This document shows positions 38,778 to 50,288 of a stretch of DNA of 64,000 nucleotides, piece by piece; positions within the stretch are counted from its first letter, which is position 1; every line of letters starts with the position of its first letter. A model generated the notes under the pieces. That model saw only the letters and a program-made list of their open reading frames with translations. It did no database searches and was not told where the DNA came from. This DNA comes from Sthenelais limicola (Eukaryota; Annelida; Polychaeta; Phyllodocida; Sigalionidae), in NCBI GenBank assembly GCA_942159475.1, contig OW804097.1, positions 37,212,298 to 37,276,297 on the forward strand, written 5' to 3'. The position numbers and the translations under genes were made by a program.

Positions 38778-39241
38778 TATTCTTTCGCACAGTCTACTTA
38801 CGAACTGTATGGAGTATGGACCATAGCTCTTGATGTTGAAGCGTAAGGAAGATGCTATAGGTGTCGTTGTTTTATTATCTGTAGAAAATGAAGTGCTTAA
38901 ATATGTACATTACTTAGGTAATTTGTATAGAACTGTAGGGCGTTGTTATGTGAATAAATGTCTATGAATGAAGAACTCGAAGGAAAGGCGTGGGCTCTCG
39001 GAGTAATTTCCAGAGCGAGCTTATTCTGCCCCAACAAACACAACTTCAAACTTCAACTTTCAAAACTTTTACTGCAAGAAAAAAAAGAAAAATATTTCCT
39101 TGCTATACCCTGCACCAGCTGGTACTGTTATGTTCGGTAGTGGTTGCTAGGCAGCTAGGCAACGGTACACAAATCTATCCAGGTGTTGCACTGGTTCATG
39201 CATTTATACATATATCTATACATAAATATACACCGATAATT
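38778..39241. other. No gene or known repeat seen
   Basis: The short ORF at 38958-39140 is not supported by any motif. Confidence 0.4.
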
Positions 39242-39450
39242 GGGTGAAATTGTCAGAAAATGTACAATTCACCTTCACCAATCCTCTCAAATAACCCACA
39301 TTTAAGACAAAAATAAGGTTCGAAATACAGTTCCTTATGGCAGGACAGATATTTTAAATCAACACAATTCCAAATATACTCAGCTATAGCTAATATTTAT
39401 CATGTTTCAGCCTAATTTAGCAGGATTTCCTAAATGTGTAGACATCACCC
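39242..39450 (-). repeat. MITE-A, right end truncated
   Basis: Left end GGGTGAAATTGTCAGAAAAT. Homology ends at TAAATGTGTAGA and a stray CATCACCC follows. Confidence 0.8.
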
Positions 39451-39502
39451 ATATGTTATTTGGAGGTTAACTCGGTGAACCACCACGGCTTTCACCCATA
39501 TG

Positions 39503-39743
39503 GATTAGATTTTCAGAAAATGTACAATTCACTTTCACCAATCTTCTCAAAAATCCAAAATTTCAGACAAAAATAAAGTTCACAATATAGTTCAACCTAA
39601 CCAAACAAATTGCTAGAATCAATGCAATGCCGAATATACTCAAATTTACCAAGTATTGGCCAAATTGCAGTCTAATTTAGCAGAATTTACTAAATGTGTA
39701 GGCCCTACAGCTGCCAATTGTACATTTTCTGAAAATCTGACCC
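39503..39743 (-). repeat. MITE-A, near full-length
   Basis: Left TIR decayed at the tip (GGATTAGATTTTCAG). Right TIR intact (AAAATCTGACCC). Confidence 0.85.
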
Positions 39744-40259
39744 ATTTAATGACGAACTAAAAGCACCCTGTCTAAAATGGCTAGTACTTCTCAGCATGTA
39801 GTTTCTATTCAATTCCTTCATCCCTTATATTCTGTTTCACTCCCGCCTCAATAATTCAGGCTGGGGTGAAATTGCATCAGCCCAGTAAAACCCAGTTGCC
39901 ATATTAGGGTTGAAGCATGTACAATTTCTGAATGGAAAATGCTTCAAAATCACTTCCCTGAAAAACGTATTTTCGGGAAAACAATACCCAGGTAACCTCA
40001 CTTGAGATCTATGTAAGCCACCCCTGAAAATTAGAGCCTTGTATACATGCAGCCAGTAACACGTTTTTTATAACTTTGTGTCGAGCCTTGAATGTCGCAA
40101 ATCTACAATTAATATAGTGAGGATATTATTCCTTGTATTGGATATACTGCAGTATTGCCACAATGTCTTATACCTTTCTGCCATAGAATTCATATATAAT
40201 ATTTTAATATAAATTTGTTTTTCTTATAGAACGACAACAAAAGCTTATTTGATAAACTA
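39744..40259. other. No gene or known repeat seen
   Basis: No supported ORF or repeat. Confidence 0.4.
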
Positions 40260-40563
40260 GGGGACTTGCATGTGCCACTGCGCATGTCTGTTACAGTGAT
40301 TGCTGGGATAGATTCTGATGAAATCTGAGATAAAGATATCTGGCAACATTTTTATCAAAAAGTGCAAGAATGTTTTCACCAATATCAGAGCTTGTAAAAA
40401 TAATCTAATGGATGATGGGAAAGATGGTGACTTATGCCATGGAAACATAAAACATAATTATGGATATTTACATTAAGATATTCCATGCTGAATATTGCAG
40501 GGTTTTTTTTATAGACTTTACACGGAACCGTTAGCGATCAAAATGGCGGCTATGCAACCCCCC
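40260..40563 (-). repeat. MITE-G, copy 3, TA target duplication
   Basis: TA at 40258-40259 and 40564-40565. Uninterrupted 304-bp copy with GGGGACTTGCATGTGCCACT at the left and AAAATGGCGGCTATGCAACC at the right. Confidence 0.85.
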
Positions 40564-40672
40564 TATTGTATGTTTTATGCTAAGGGTTTATGACTCAATA
40601 CTTACTGATGGATATGTTTAATAAACGGACAAGCGTGAGATTTCCGAAACATGAATAACACAATAACACATA

Positions 40673-41143
40673 GGTTAGACTGTCAGAAAATGTACAATTG
40701 ACCTTCACCTCTCAAATAACCCTCAAGTAAGACATGAATAATAAGCTTCAAAATACAGTTTAACATAGCAAAACAGGTATTTTAAAACAACACAATGATA
40801 ATGGGACAGATTTTCAGAAAATGTACAATTCGCCTTCGCCAATTCTCTCAAACAATCAAAATTGAAAACAAAAATCAGGTTCAAAACTCAGTTCAACATA
40901 ACCAAACAGATTGTTTCAATCAAGGTAATGTCAAATATCCCCAGATATATTTATAGTATTGACCATTTTATAGACTTATCTAGCAGAATTTTCTAAATAT
41001 ATAGATCTGCCAATTGTACATTTTCTGAAAATTTGACCCAAATATACTTAGAGTTTCTTGGTATTCATCATTTCTCAGCCTACTTTAGCAGAATTCGCTA
41101 AACTTGTAGAGCTGCCAATTGTACATTTTCTGAAGATCTGACC
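40673..41143 (-). repeat. MITE-A split by another MITE-A
   Basis: The left part (40673-40802) and right part (41040-41143) make one copy. A second A copy (40803-41039) of another sub-type lies between. Confidence 0.8.
40803..41039 (-). repeat. MITE-A nested in a MITE-A
   Basis: GGGACAGATTTTCAGAAAAT to TCTGAAAATTTGACCC. Flanks TAAT and AAAT could be a decayed 4-bp duplication. Confidence 0.85.
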
Positions 41144-41351
41144 AACCTAGAATATTGACTTGGCATTATTGCAGTAGGATGTGTGAAAAGTAGCCGGTGA
41201 ATATGAAACTGAATCGTTTCTTTTATCACACAACTGATTCACGTGTTATGATCGATACAATACTTTTTATAACATGGATATTTCTCTAAGTGATTCATAC
41301 AGAAGATCTTTTGGTTGGAATGTTTTCATATTTTGTATGCGTACAAAATAT

Positions 41352-41482
41352 AGAAGAATGTATTATCTATGTCCTAGTGTTTTCTATCATTGGAATAGGC
41401 TTGATCTCCTTTTTTCAAATATGATGACATCTCAAAATCCATTTTTCTGCGAATGTGACTCATTTGCCTGGAACACATCACA
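41352..41482 (-). repeat. MITE-C end fragment
   Basis: CATTGGAATAGGCTTGATCT through CATTTGCCTGGAACACATCA is one terminus in reverse orientation. The other terminus is missing. Confidence 0.75.
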
Positions 41483-41530
41483 TTTTCTAAATCTTTACTC
41501 AATAATTCATTCCATCACAACGCAGCTATA

Positions 41531-41764
41531 GGGTCAGATTTTCAGAAATTGTACAATTGGCAGATGTACATATTTAGTAAATTCTGCTAAATAAGACTGC
41601 AATTTGGTCAATACTAGGTAAATTCGGGAGTATTCAGCATTGCATGATTCTAGCAATCTGTTTGGCTAGGTTGAACTGTATTTTGAACTTTATTTTCGTC
41701 TGAAATGTGGGTTATTTGAGAGGATTGGCGAAGTTGAATTGTACATTTTCTGCAAATCTGAACC
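41531..41764 (+). repeat. MITE-A, full-length, TATA target duplication
   Basis: TATA at 41527-41530 and 41765-41768. Both TIRs present. Confidence 0.9.
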
Positions 41765-41996
41765 TATAATACTACCTCTTGATGTCACGATTTATTAGTA
41801 TTAATATTGCAAAGTGAGCATGATGACATTACAATATGGATGGTGCACCCTGACCTTCAACGGACTGTGAAAACAAACAGCAAGAAAGACACACATGACA
41901 CTCAGCGATAAATGTCAGCAACAACTGCAATAAATCAAGAACAATTTAATCCGATTCAATAACTAATTCTACTCTAGTCTCAAATGAGCAAGATAT

Positions 41997-42388
41997 GGGT
42001 CAGATTTTCAGAAAATGTACAATTCACTTTCACCAATACTCTCAAATAACCCAGATTTAAGACAAAAATCCGGTGCAAAACTCGTTTCATAAGTTAACGC
42101 AGCGCGCGCTATAGGGCCTAACAACAGTCGTTACCAAACATAGCGCGCGTTAAGGGCCAAAATTGACGTCAATTAACATTGCGTTACTATAACGAACGCG
42201 CGCTAAATTTATCGCTACCATAACGAACGCGCGCTGCGTTAAATTATGAAACGCCCCCTGATTGTTTGAATCAAGGCAATGTCAAATATCCTCAGATGTA
42301 CCTAGTATTGACCATTTTACAGTCTAATTTAGCAGAATGTTCTAGATAAATAGATCTGCCAATTGTACATTTTCTGAAAATCTGACCC
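41997..42388 (-). repeat. MITE-A split by GC-rich element E, ATAT duplication
   Basis: ATAT precedes and follows. About 20 bases of the A interior are missing at the E insertion point. Confidence 0.85.
42084..42252. repeat. Element E, GC-rich inverted-repeat MITE
   Basis: TIR GTTTCATAAGTTAACGCAGC at the left against GCTGCGTTAAATTATGAAAC at the right, one mismatch in 25 bp. The interior repeats TAACGAACGCGCGCT twice and GCGCGC five times. Confidence 0.8.
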
Positions 42389-42492
42389 ATATATTGTTTA
42401 AGGACTGGCATAATAATTAAGTTCCGTAAAACTACAAGCCGCTGTTGAGTGTTTACGCATCCCCGTCGTCGCCTCCTACTCAAATACTAGTA

Positions 42493-42668
42493 AACGTATT
42501 AATGTTCGCGCAGTATTTATTTGTGCGTAAAAATAAATCCTGCGCGAAAGCTATGATTATTGCATGAAGAAGGTTTGAGACTTCTTTGCTGCGCGAATTT
42601 AAATCCGCGCGAAAAGGTGTCAAAGTACTTGGTGCGCGAAAATGTATCCGCGCGAAAATAAATACGTT
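42493..42668. repeat. Element F, GCGCGAAAATAAAT-type palindromic repeat
   Basis: AACGTATTAATGTTCGCGC at the left pairs with GCGCGAAAATAAATACGTT at the right. Internal GCGCGAA motifs face both ways. Confidence 0.7.
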
Positions 42669-42860
42669 GAGAGTATTGACACGGTGGCAGTGTTGCCGTT
42701 TTGGTGTTTCTCCTGTACTCCATATGCCTGAACAAATAGCTTTGATGAACGAATAACATAACTGCTCTGTTTTTTGCGACTAAATTGATACGGGGCTTGT
42801 AATAGAAAATCTAATTTCTTCGGGAAGCCTGCGCCGAAAGAGGAGATTCCAATCGTATAT

Positions 42861-43253
42861 ATGTGTTTCAGGAAAATGAGTCACAAGTCGCAATAATTGG
42901 GTTTGAAATAATGAATAATATCACATTTGAAAAAAGCCGATTTCAATGATAGTAACCATAGGATATCTTATAAGTATTTCTTTATTTTACGTTTGATATC
43001 TTTATTTTTGAAAAGCAAGTTTGGAATATTTCAAGGTGGACATTTACTGATAAAGCTAAATATAGGCCTACTCTATAGGATGACCTTAGAAATGCATGGA
43101 TTTATTTAATACTTGAAGTTTGGTACATGTATTGATACATCTTCCAGTATTAGACACACCAAGAATGAAAATATTCCAACAAAGAGGTCCTTCGGATAAT
43201 TCACTTAGAGAAATATCAATGTTGCGACTCATTTTTCTGAAAACAAATCAAAT
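42861..43253 (+). repeat. MITE-C, near full-length
   Basis: GTGTTTCAGGAAAATGAGTC at the left, GTTGCGACTCATTTTTCTGA at the right. Tips decayed. Confidence 0.85.
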
Positions 43254-43711
43254 ATTAGATGGGCTTCGATTTATTTATATCCTGGGAAAGGGAAGAGAAA
43301 TGTCAAATTCCACTCGCAGCCTACTTTGTAGTGTAAATTCTGGCTTTAATAGGTGATTGAACTGATGACATTCTGTGTTTGAAAATCCAGAAATGTTAGG
43401 AAGAAAAGAAATGAATAGATAAAACTTAAACACAGAATAAGTGAGAATAAAACAAACATTAACCGACACTTCCACGTTTGGAGCAATTGTCTTGGCCGTA
43501 ATGGAAGTAAAAAAAAATAATGTACGACTCTTCTGATGTGAGGTTGTAAGTAGTTTCTAAGAATCACTTGATGTTTGACATCAATCATTTTTCATTTTTT
43601 AAAATCTTTGTACCTTTTTTGTCAGATTTGTTTCTCGTAAGAATGTCGTTTTTGCAGCGTCATTTGTATGGATAGTTCACAGGGGAAAGACTCTCACCGA
43701 CAGCTACTATA
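43254..43711. other. No gene or known repeat seen
   Basis: Short antisense ORFs here have no recognisable motif. Confidence 0.4.
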
Positions 43712-43948
43712 GGGGGAAGTCGCCGGAAAATGTACAATTGACTTTCACCAATCTTTTCAAATAACCCAAATTTCAGACGAAAATAAATTTCAAGATACAG
43801 TTCAACATAACCAGACAGATTTATTGAAATAATACAATACAGAATACACTCAGATATAGTCAGTATTTTTTCATTTTTCACTCTAATTTAGCAGAATTCG
43901 AGAGATGTGTATAAAAATGTAGATGGTGCATTTTCTGAAAATCTGACC
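43712..43948 (-). repeat. MITE-A, near full-length
   Basis: GGGGGAAGTCGCCGGAAAAT at the left, AAAATCTGACC at the right. Confidence 0.85.
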
Positions 43949-44146
43949 ATACTATGATGCTAACGGTTGTGTCAAAGGTCAGGTTCATAACGTGTCCTCA
44001 TGATCGATTGAACCAACATTGAGGTCCTCCATCGTGGCTTTGTGTTCAAGGGGGAAATCGCGTTGGGGAATTGACATCAGATTGCTTGTTTCAACGGACA
44101 TATTATCAGATCCTTGGCAGGCGCATCGGGACAATCCATGAAATAT

Positions 44147-44381
44147 GAGTCAGATTTTCAGAAAATGTACAATTCCTCTTCGCCAATCTTCTCAAATAAC
44201 CCAGATATCAGACGAAAATAAAGGTCGAAATACAGTTCAACCTAACCAAACATATTGCTAGAATCAATGCAATGCCGAATATACTCGAATTTACCTAGTA
44301 TTGACCAAATTGCAGCCTAATTTAGCAGAATTTACTAAATGTGTACAGCTCCCAATTGTACATTTTCTGAAAATCTGACCC
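44147..44381 (-). repeat. MITE-A, full-length 235 bp, ATAT duplication
   Basis: ATAT on both sides. Left tip reads GAGTCAG instead of GGGTCAG. Confidence 0.9.
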
Positions 44382-44616
44382 ATATATAAATTGTGTTAGG
44401 CTGTGTAAGGGGAGGTTGAAGTGTCTGTCAATACCGTCCCCCACTACAAGTTTTTATACCACGGAATGTTGCTTTGAGACAGTGACAGTTAGATCTGAAT
44501 CCGCATTGGGTATTTTAGAGTGTACATACAACTTTTAATGTATTAACTTCGTTGTAAGCTTGGACTGGTTTGATTGATTGAAGGCTTAAATTAGTATCTA
44601 TTGTCTATATATACAA

Positions 44617-44810
44617 GGGTGAAAGCGTCAGAAAATGTACAATTTTCCTTCACAAATTATCTCAAATAACCCACATTTAGGAGAAACATTAGGTTCAACA
44701 TAACCAAACAGATTCTTTGAAACAAGGCAATATCCATTTTCCAGTGTAATTTTGCAGAATTTGCGAAGTGTGTAGATCTGCCAATTGTACATTTTCTTAC
44801 GATCTGACCC
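44617..44810 (-). repeat. MITE-A, internally deleted
   Basis: Left end GGGTGAAAGCGTCAG, right end CTTACGATCTGACCC. About 40 bp of the middle are missing. Confidence 0.8.
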
Positions 44811-44925
44811 ATGTATACATTTCATGGTTAAATGCATTGCATTACAGGTTCTTCAAAAGATAAGCTGTCGTCGGAAGAACAAAAACAATAATATAATCCA
44901 CATGCATTAGCTATATCTTCTATAA

Positions 44926-45159
44926 GGGTCAGATTTCCAGAAAATGTACAATTCGCCTTAACCAATCCTCTCGAATAGTCCACATTAAGACAAACATGAG
45001 CTTCAAAATGCAGTTTAACATAACAGAACTCATACTTTAAATCAATGCTATACGAAATATAATCAGATATACCTGGTATTCTTCATTTTTTAGCCTAATT
45101 TAGAAGAATTTCCTAAATGTGTAGGGCTGCCAATTGTACATTTTCTGAAAATCTGACCC
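44926..45159 (-). repeat. MITE-A, full-length, ATAA target duplication
   Basis: ATAA at 44922-44925 and 45160-45163. Both TIRs present. Confidence 0.9.
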
Positions 45160-45648
45160 ATAAATAGTGCTCACAACATGCATCACGATTATGTTTTGTT
45201 TTAATAATTGTATTCAACAGAATGCATTGTGTAAAATACACTATTCTCAGCGTATCCAATAATATCATCAAAAACTATAACATCAAGATAGTAATTTGAA
45301 TTAATTATATCAAAATATAATATTGTATCAATTTAGAATAAATCATTATTTCATATAAACATATACATAATCATACTCATATATACATCCTACAAAGACA
45401 GATACAAAAGGAAGGATGAGAATCAAATACATTTCTTTTTTGTTTTTAAACAACTTTAATCAAGAATATCCTGCCATCCTGGCTATTAATTTAAATCAAA
45501 AACTAAAACCTCACCCTGGGACTGCTTCCGCATGACAGACAATTTAGATCACAAATTCATTCTCACAAAAAAACACAAAATATTAAGCAAACATGGGAGA
45601 TCTAAAGAAAACATTTTCACGGCCTTGCATTAACAATACATGACATTT
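45160..45648. other. No gene or known repeat seen
   Basis: Very AT-rich. No ORF. Confidence 0.4.
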
Positions 45649-45979
45649 GTGATGTGTTACAGGAAAATGAGTCACAAGTCACAAAAATATGACTTTTGAG
45701 ATATCATCATATTTGAAAAGATGATATCAATCAGATTCCAACGATGATTCCTACTTTATTTTTAAAAAAGAATTTGTAATATTACTAGGTAGAAATTTAC
45801 TAGTAAAGTAGCTAAATATACTAGGAATTTATGGATATATTTAATACACTGCCTTGAAATTGAGTAAATGTATTTATGCTACAAACAGGGTTAAGCACTC
45901 ACAGAATGAAACGATTTCTACAAAGGAAAGCACTTTAAAAAATATCAATTTTGCGACTAATTTTTCTCTAACACATGAC
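45649..45979 (+). repeat. MITE-C, ATTT target duplication
   Basis: GTGATGTGTTACAGGAAAAT at the left, CTCTAACACATGAC at the right, ATTT at 45645-45648 and 45980-45983. Internally shortened. Confidence 0.85.
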
Positions 45980-46424
45980 ATTTGGTAATTACTTAGAGCC
46001 TGCCTTGTCTATGAAAGTGTTCCTATTTTCAAGTAGAAATATTTGCCTAAAAGCAAGACAGGAAACAGTGTTTACGCAGCAAATAGCAAGATAAGATCTT
46101 GGTCGGGCATTCAGATTGATTCTAACAATCGCTTAAAGGAACTAGCACTTCAATGATTTCTAAAACGTCTTTTGAAAGAAGAAAACTAAGAAGATTTAAT
46201 CAGAGGTTTTAGTCGCTTAATGTTACCAAAGACCATAACTATCATACGCCCTTTGATTTTGCAATAAAAGTGTTTTTTTTATTGTACTGAACTTTTGTTT
46301 GTTCATTTTATTGAGTACATTTCCTTGTTAACATAGTAATCTCATGATGCTCAATTTGAAAAGACAATTTAAGAAATAATAAGCAGTAGTTATACAAGTT
46401 TAAATCATTTAAGCAGTGATAAAT
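45980..46424. other. No gene or known repeat seen
   Basis: Nothing recognised. Confidence 0.4.
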
Positions 46425-46659
46425 GGGTCAGATTTTTAGAAAATGTACAATTGGCAGCTGTACACATTCAGAAGGTTCTGCACATTTAAGCTGCAATTTG
46501 GTCAATACTAGGGAAATTGGAGTACATTTGGCATTGCATTGATTCTAGCAATCTGTTTGGTTAGGTTCAACTCTATTCTGAACTTTATTTTCGGCTGAAA
46601 TTTGGGTTATTTGAGAAGATTGGCGAAGTTGAATTGTACATTTTCTGAAAATCTGACCC
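46425..46659 (+). repeat. MITE-A, full-length 235 bp
   Basis: Both TIRs present. Flanks AAAT and AATT. Confidence 0.9.
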
Positions 46660-46736
46660 AATTACAGTCTTTATATAAGCGAGAAGGTTGTTCGACGACA
46701 CCTATACTATATTAGACATTTTTTCCCAGTATTTGG

Positions 46737-46770
46737 GCATAAGGAAGCATATAATTATGCTTCCTTATGC
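46737..46770. repeat. Perfect 15-bp hairpin
   Basis: GCATAAGGAAGCATA, loop TAAT, TATGCTTCCTTATGC. Confidence 0.9.
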
Positions 46771-46905
46771 ATATCCTTGTCAAGGCTTGATAATCGACAA
46801 CATTTTTTTTTTCCCTCCATCAATATTGCCAAGCAGTGACAGATATCAAACAGCTTCTCTCAGCTAATTATGTAATTATGTAACTTGTATATTCTTAGTT
46901 CAACA

Positions 46906-47067
46906 TTTAACGAGAATTTACAACCAGTTATAGTTTTTCCAGAGGGTCCCCACTACACTAGATGTATAAGAAAATCGCTAGCATATCAGATTGCGACACA
47001 TTGGAATTCGCTGGAAAGTAATGTAACGAAATTAAATTACCTCGAGCTGAGAAAAAACCCCATTTAA
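46906..47067 (+). pseudogene. Possible LINE RT C-terminal fragment
   Basis: Encodes RKSLAYQIATHWNSLESNV, the pattern (S...Y......WNSL) found at the end of CR1/L2-group RTs. It is short, without the catalytic region, and ends at a stop. No tail or target-site duplication found. Confidence 0.4.
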
Positions 47068-47339
47068 AATGTGCAATATTGGACAGAAAAACGACACAAA
47101 GATGTTGATGACTGAATTATAATAATGACCCCATGCTCCAGTTATCCCCCACTCTCTCGACACGTATAGAAATGACTGTAACATGAATACTAATCCACTT
47201 CATCTAATATATAAAGCTCCAGAAGATTTTTTTTGTCAAGCATGTTCTGGGAATCTGTGATCTCCCCATCTATTTTTTGGCCTTTACAGGTCCGTCGATA
47301 TGTGTTTTGTGAAGTTATTTGGAGTGAAAATGTGAGAAA
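47068..47339. other. No gene or known repeat seen
   Basis: Nothing recognised. Confidence 0.35.
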
Positions 47340-47344
47340 TCACA

Positions 47345-47635
47345 TAGGGAGAGGGAGAATAGGATAGAGAGAACGGGGGAGGGGGAGAGAAAGACGGGAA
47401 GGAGAGGGGTGGAGAGGGAAGGAGAGAATGAAAGAAGTGAAGGGACATGGTTGGGGAAATCGGATAGGGTTAGGGACAAGAGGATAGAGCGAGAAGAGGG
47501 GAAGAGACAATAGGGGAGGGGAGAGGAGAAGGTGAGCAGGGAGATAGGGCAATAGAGTGGAGGGGCAGGGGGAGAAAAGGAAGAGAGGCAGTGAGAGAGG
47601 AAGGGAGAGACAGTGAGAGGAGGAGGGTGACCGTC
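47345..47635 (+). repeat. GA-rich low-complexity tract
   Basis: Purine-biased GGGAGA/GAGAGG tract of nearly 300 bp. ORFs across it are artefacts of composition. Confidence 0.9.
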
Positions 47636-47854
47636 CAGAGGACGGATACGTTGCTAGTATGATATAAATGTATAGATCTTAAGGCAGGTGGTGGGAAGAT
47701 TGCTTCACGGCGATACCATGACTCTGTAATTCTGCCAAATTAAATACAAACAAAACAGAATTGTGATTCATAATTAAAAAGTGAATTTTTATGTAGTCCC
47801 CTTGCATTTATTTATAACAATGATGCATAAAAAGAAATCTTCGTGAAGCATGAT

Positions 47855-48193
47855 TGTTATGTGTTCCAGGGAAATGAGTCACAAGTCGCAGAACATGGAT
47901 TTTGGGAAACCATTATATTTAAAAAGATGAGATCAAGCGGATTCCAATGAGAGTGAACAGTAAGACATATAATAAGTATTTCTATATTTTAAGTTTGAGT
48001 TTGAATATAAGAATATAATCTAAATATACTACATACGAAGGCCTTCAGAACGCAGAAGTATATTTAATACAATGTCCTGAAATTTCGTGCGTAGATTCCA
48101 ATTTGGTGCTAAACCCACTAAAGATCAGAACATTTCAATAAAAACACTTTGAATTTTTTGCGGCTTGTGACTCATTTCCCATAAACATATCAC
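47855..48193 (+). repeat. MITE-C, near full-length
   Basis: TTATGTGTTCCAGGGAAATG at the left, GCGGCTTGTGACTCATTTCC at the right. Confidence 0.85.
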
Positions 48194-48642
48194 CAATTTG
48201 ATCAAGTCGGACAGACCGCAAACTTCACTTTCCCTGTAGAAGTGTATGGGTCATGTTGTCAGAAAATGTACAACTCGCCTTCACGAATCCCTGCAAATAA
48301 CCCAAATATAAGCCATAAATAAGCTCAAAAATACAGTTAAATATAGCAGAACAGATATTACAAAACAACATAATACAAAATATACTCAGACATACCTAGT
48401 ATTTATCATTTTCCAGCCTACACTCTCCCGCGCAACGTATCCGCACGATACGAAAATGAATACGATTTTCTTGTACCCACTTTTGATACGATTTTTTTCG
48501 TCTCAGGCGTTTTTCGTACCTGGGAAAGCTAAATCTCCCAATGCCTGGTGTGCGGTGGTGCGTTAAGAGTTGGCGCGCCTGGCCGTGTGCGGCAGTGCGT
48601 GAAGGGGTGTGCGCTCACCCGTGACGGTGTGAGAAAGCAGAG

Positions 48643-48737
48643 AAAAAAACCTGCCCATGCTTGGGTTTGATCTAGCAACCTTGTGATTGAGAATCAGGTG
48701 CTCTAACCATTACACCACTGAACTAGCTATCAACATG
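48643..48737 (-). pseudogene. tRNA-like sequence with A and B boxes and a T-run terminator
   Basis: On the - strand: TAGTTCAGTGGTGTAATGG (A-box-like), GAGCACCTGATTCTCAATCA (anticodon-arm-like, loop TTCTCAA), GATCAAACCC (B-box pattern GWTCRANNC) and then TTTTTTT, a pol III terminator. The anticodon and T stems do not pair cleanly, so I call a tRNA-derived SINE head or tRNA pseudogene, not a functional tRNA. Confidence 0.5.
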
Positions 48738-48771
48738 GCCTCAACTAATCAATCTGAATGTTAATAGTGTG

Positions 48772-48850
48772 TGTGTGAGAGAGAGAGGGAGGAAGAGAGA
48801 AGTAGCTGAGAGAGAGAAACAGAGAGAGAAAGAGGGGGAGAGGCAGACAG
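48772..48850 (+). repeat. GA microsatellite
   Basis: GTGTGTGTGAGAGAGAGAGG and further GAGA runs inside element J. Confidence 0.85.
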
Positions 48851-49852
48851 GGAGATTGCAATTGAAAGAAATTAAGAAAGAGATTGGTGGGAAAGGAGAG
48901 GAAGAGCAGGGAATATATTTTTTTTTCAGGAATATATATTGAATATATCCAGGTATATGTGTGATGAGTTACAGGAAAAAATAATGGAACTTCTTTGCGA
49001 GAGGATCCAAGCCAATGGAGGTTGGGTTTTCTCCAAAGAACTTTTTTAAAACTCTTAAAATGGTGCATTTGAGATGAATATATAATTAGTAATGCTAAGT
49101 GCCACATGAATATCAAGTATTAACATGTATCTAAACACCACTGGGCCATCATAGTTGAGGCAGGTCACCGCTCTGGAATGCAGCTTGGGGAGGACCCCGG
49201 TCTTTAATGGAACAAGGCCTGCCGCCTATACCCCACTGCTGACGGGGACAGGGTGACCAAACAGGCTGCCTGTTTCTCAGAGATCAGTAGATATTCAACT
49301 ATACTAAAAAAAAACACATATATATATACATACATATAAAAGTGAAAATATTGGGTTCAATGAAGAAGAAAACATGTAAATATTGTGGAGATTCTGAATA
49401 CTTTTTGGAAGTATGGATATTCATTAATTCATGGAAGACTGGCATCCCTGTAAATATGGTTGTTCATATTATATAGAAAATGTACTGGGCTTCTTGAAGG
49501 TGTTAAAGCATTGCAATAACACCCACTCAAGCGTGGTGCGTCCAAGCATGACCAGACCAACAGACATTGAGGAGCCATGTCCAACATCCAAAAACGGAGC
49601 GCGAATACGGAGCATATCATATTTCGTCTCCGTGATTCAAATGACCGTTTTTCGTATCAGAAGTTCAGGCAATTTCGTCACCACTGTTCACCAGTAGCCT
49701 TCGCGGTGCTCTGTAGACAAAAATCGTCACAATGAAGACGAAAAAACTTGCCGCTCCGTATCGCCCGGGTACGGTGCGCGGGAGAGTGTAATTTAACATA
49801 ATTTACCAAATGTATAGAGCTGCCAATTGTACATTTTCTGATAATCTGACCC

Positions 49853-50288
49853 ACATACTTGGGAATACTATTCGTATCGACGGCCTGCTGGGTCTGTGGG
49901 AGGATCAATGTACACTTCCACTCTCACTCCACCCTTCACTCTCTTCCCAATCAAAATGTCATCTGTTAATGTAAGGTCTGATCGATGATAATTCTGTCCT
50001 CTTTGATATGGACCTAGAGCTTTCTCCTACACAGCGGGCTGGGTCGGGGCATTTGGAAAAAGCAGCAACGAGTTGCTCAGTTGAGGGAATGGATGTCGAA
50101 ATAAATGGGAGATTTATGCGATAAGCAGACTTTGATTTGGAGCAAAAAGACAAAGCCTGTTGACCTGTCTCAAACTATGAGGCTCAGAGTGATTGAGACC
50201 TGTGAATATGATAAATGGCCTCGTATATCAAGGCGACTTTTGAATACGAGTCTTAATCATTTGTCACATTGATGCTTTATGGCTTATG
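49853..50288. other. No gene or known repeat seen
   Basis: Nothing recognised. Confidence 0.4.

Larger units (their letters stand above)
48421..49788. mobile_element. Element J, 1368-bp TIR element with TA duplication
   Basis: CACTCTCCCGCGCAACGTAT... at the left and its complement GTACGGTGCGCGGGAGAGTG at the right pair over about 33 bp with four mismatches. TA stands at 48419-48420 and 49789-49790, where the host MITE has a single TA. The interior holds a tRNA-like sequence, a GA tract and unassigned sequence but no transposase, so it is non-autonomous. The TA target points to a Tc1/mariner-like or similar enzyme, an inference. Confidence 0.85.
48248..49852 (-). repeat. MITE-A split by element J
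   Basis: Left part 48248-48420 (GGGTCATGTTGTCAG...CCAGCCTA) and right part 49789-49852 (TAATTTAAC...AATCTGACCC). The 1368-bp element J lies between. Confidence 0.85.

Noticed and set aside
47340..47552. 70-codon Pro/Leu-rich ORF
   Set aside because: Produced by the GA-rich low-complexity tract read on the - strand.
48643..48737. Functional tRNA gene
   Set aside because: A and B boxes are present, but the anticodon and T stems do not pair properly and it lies inside a transposable element.
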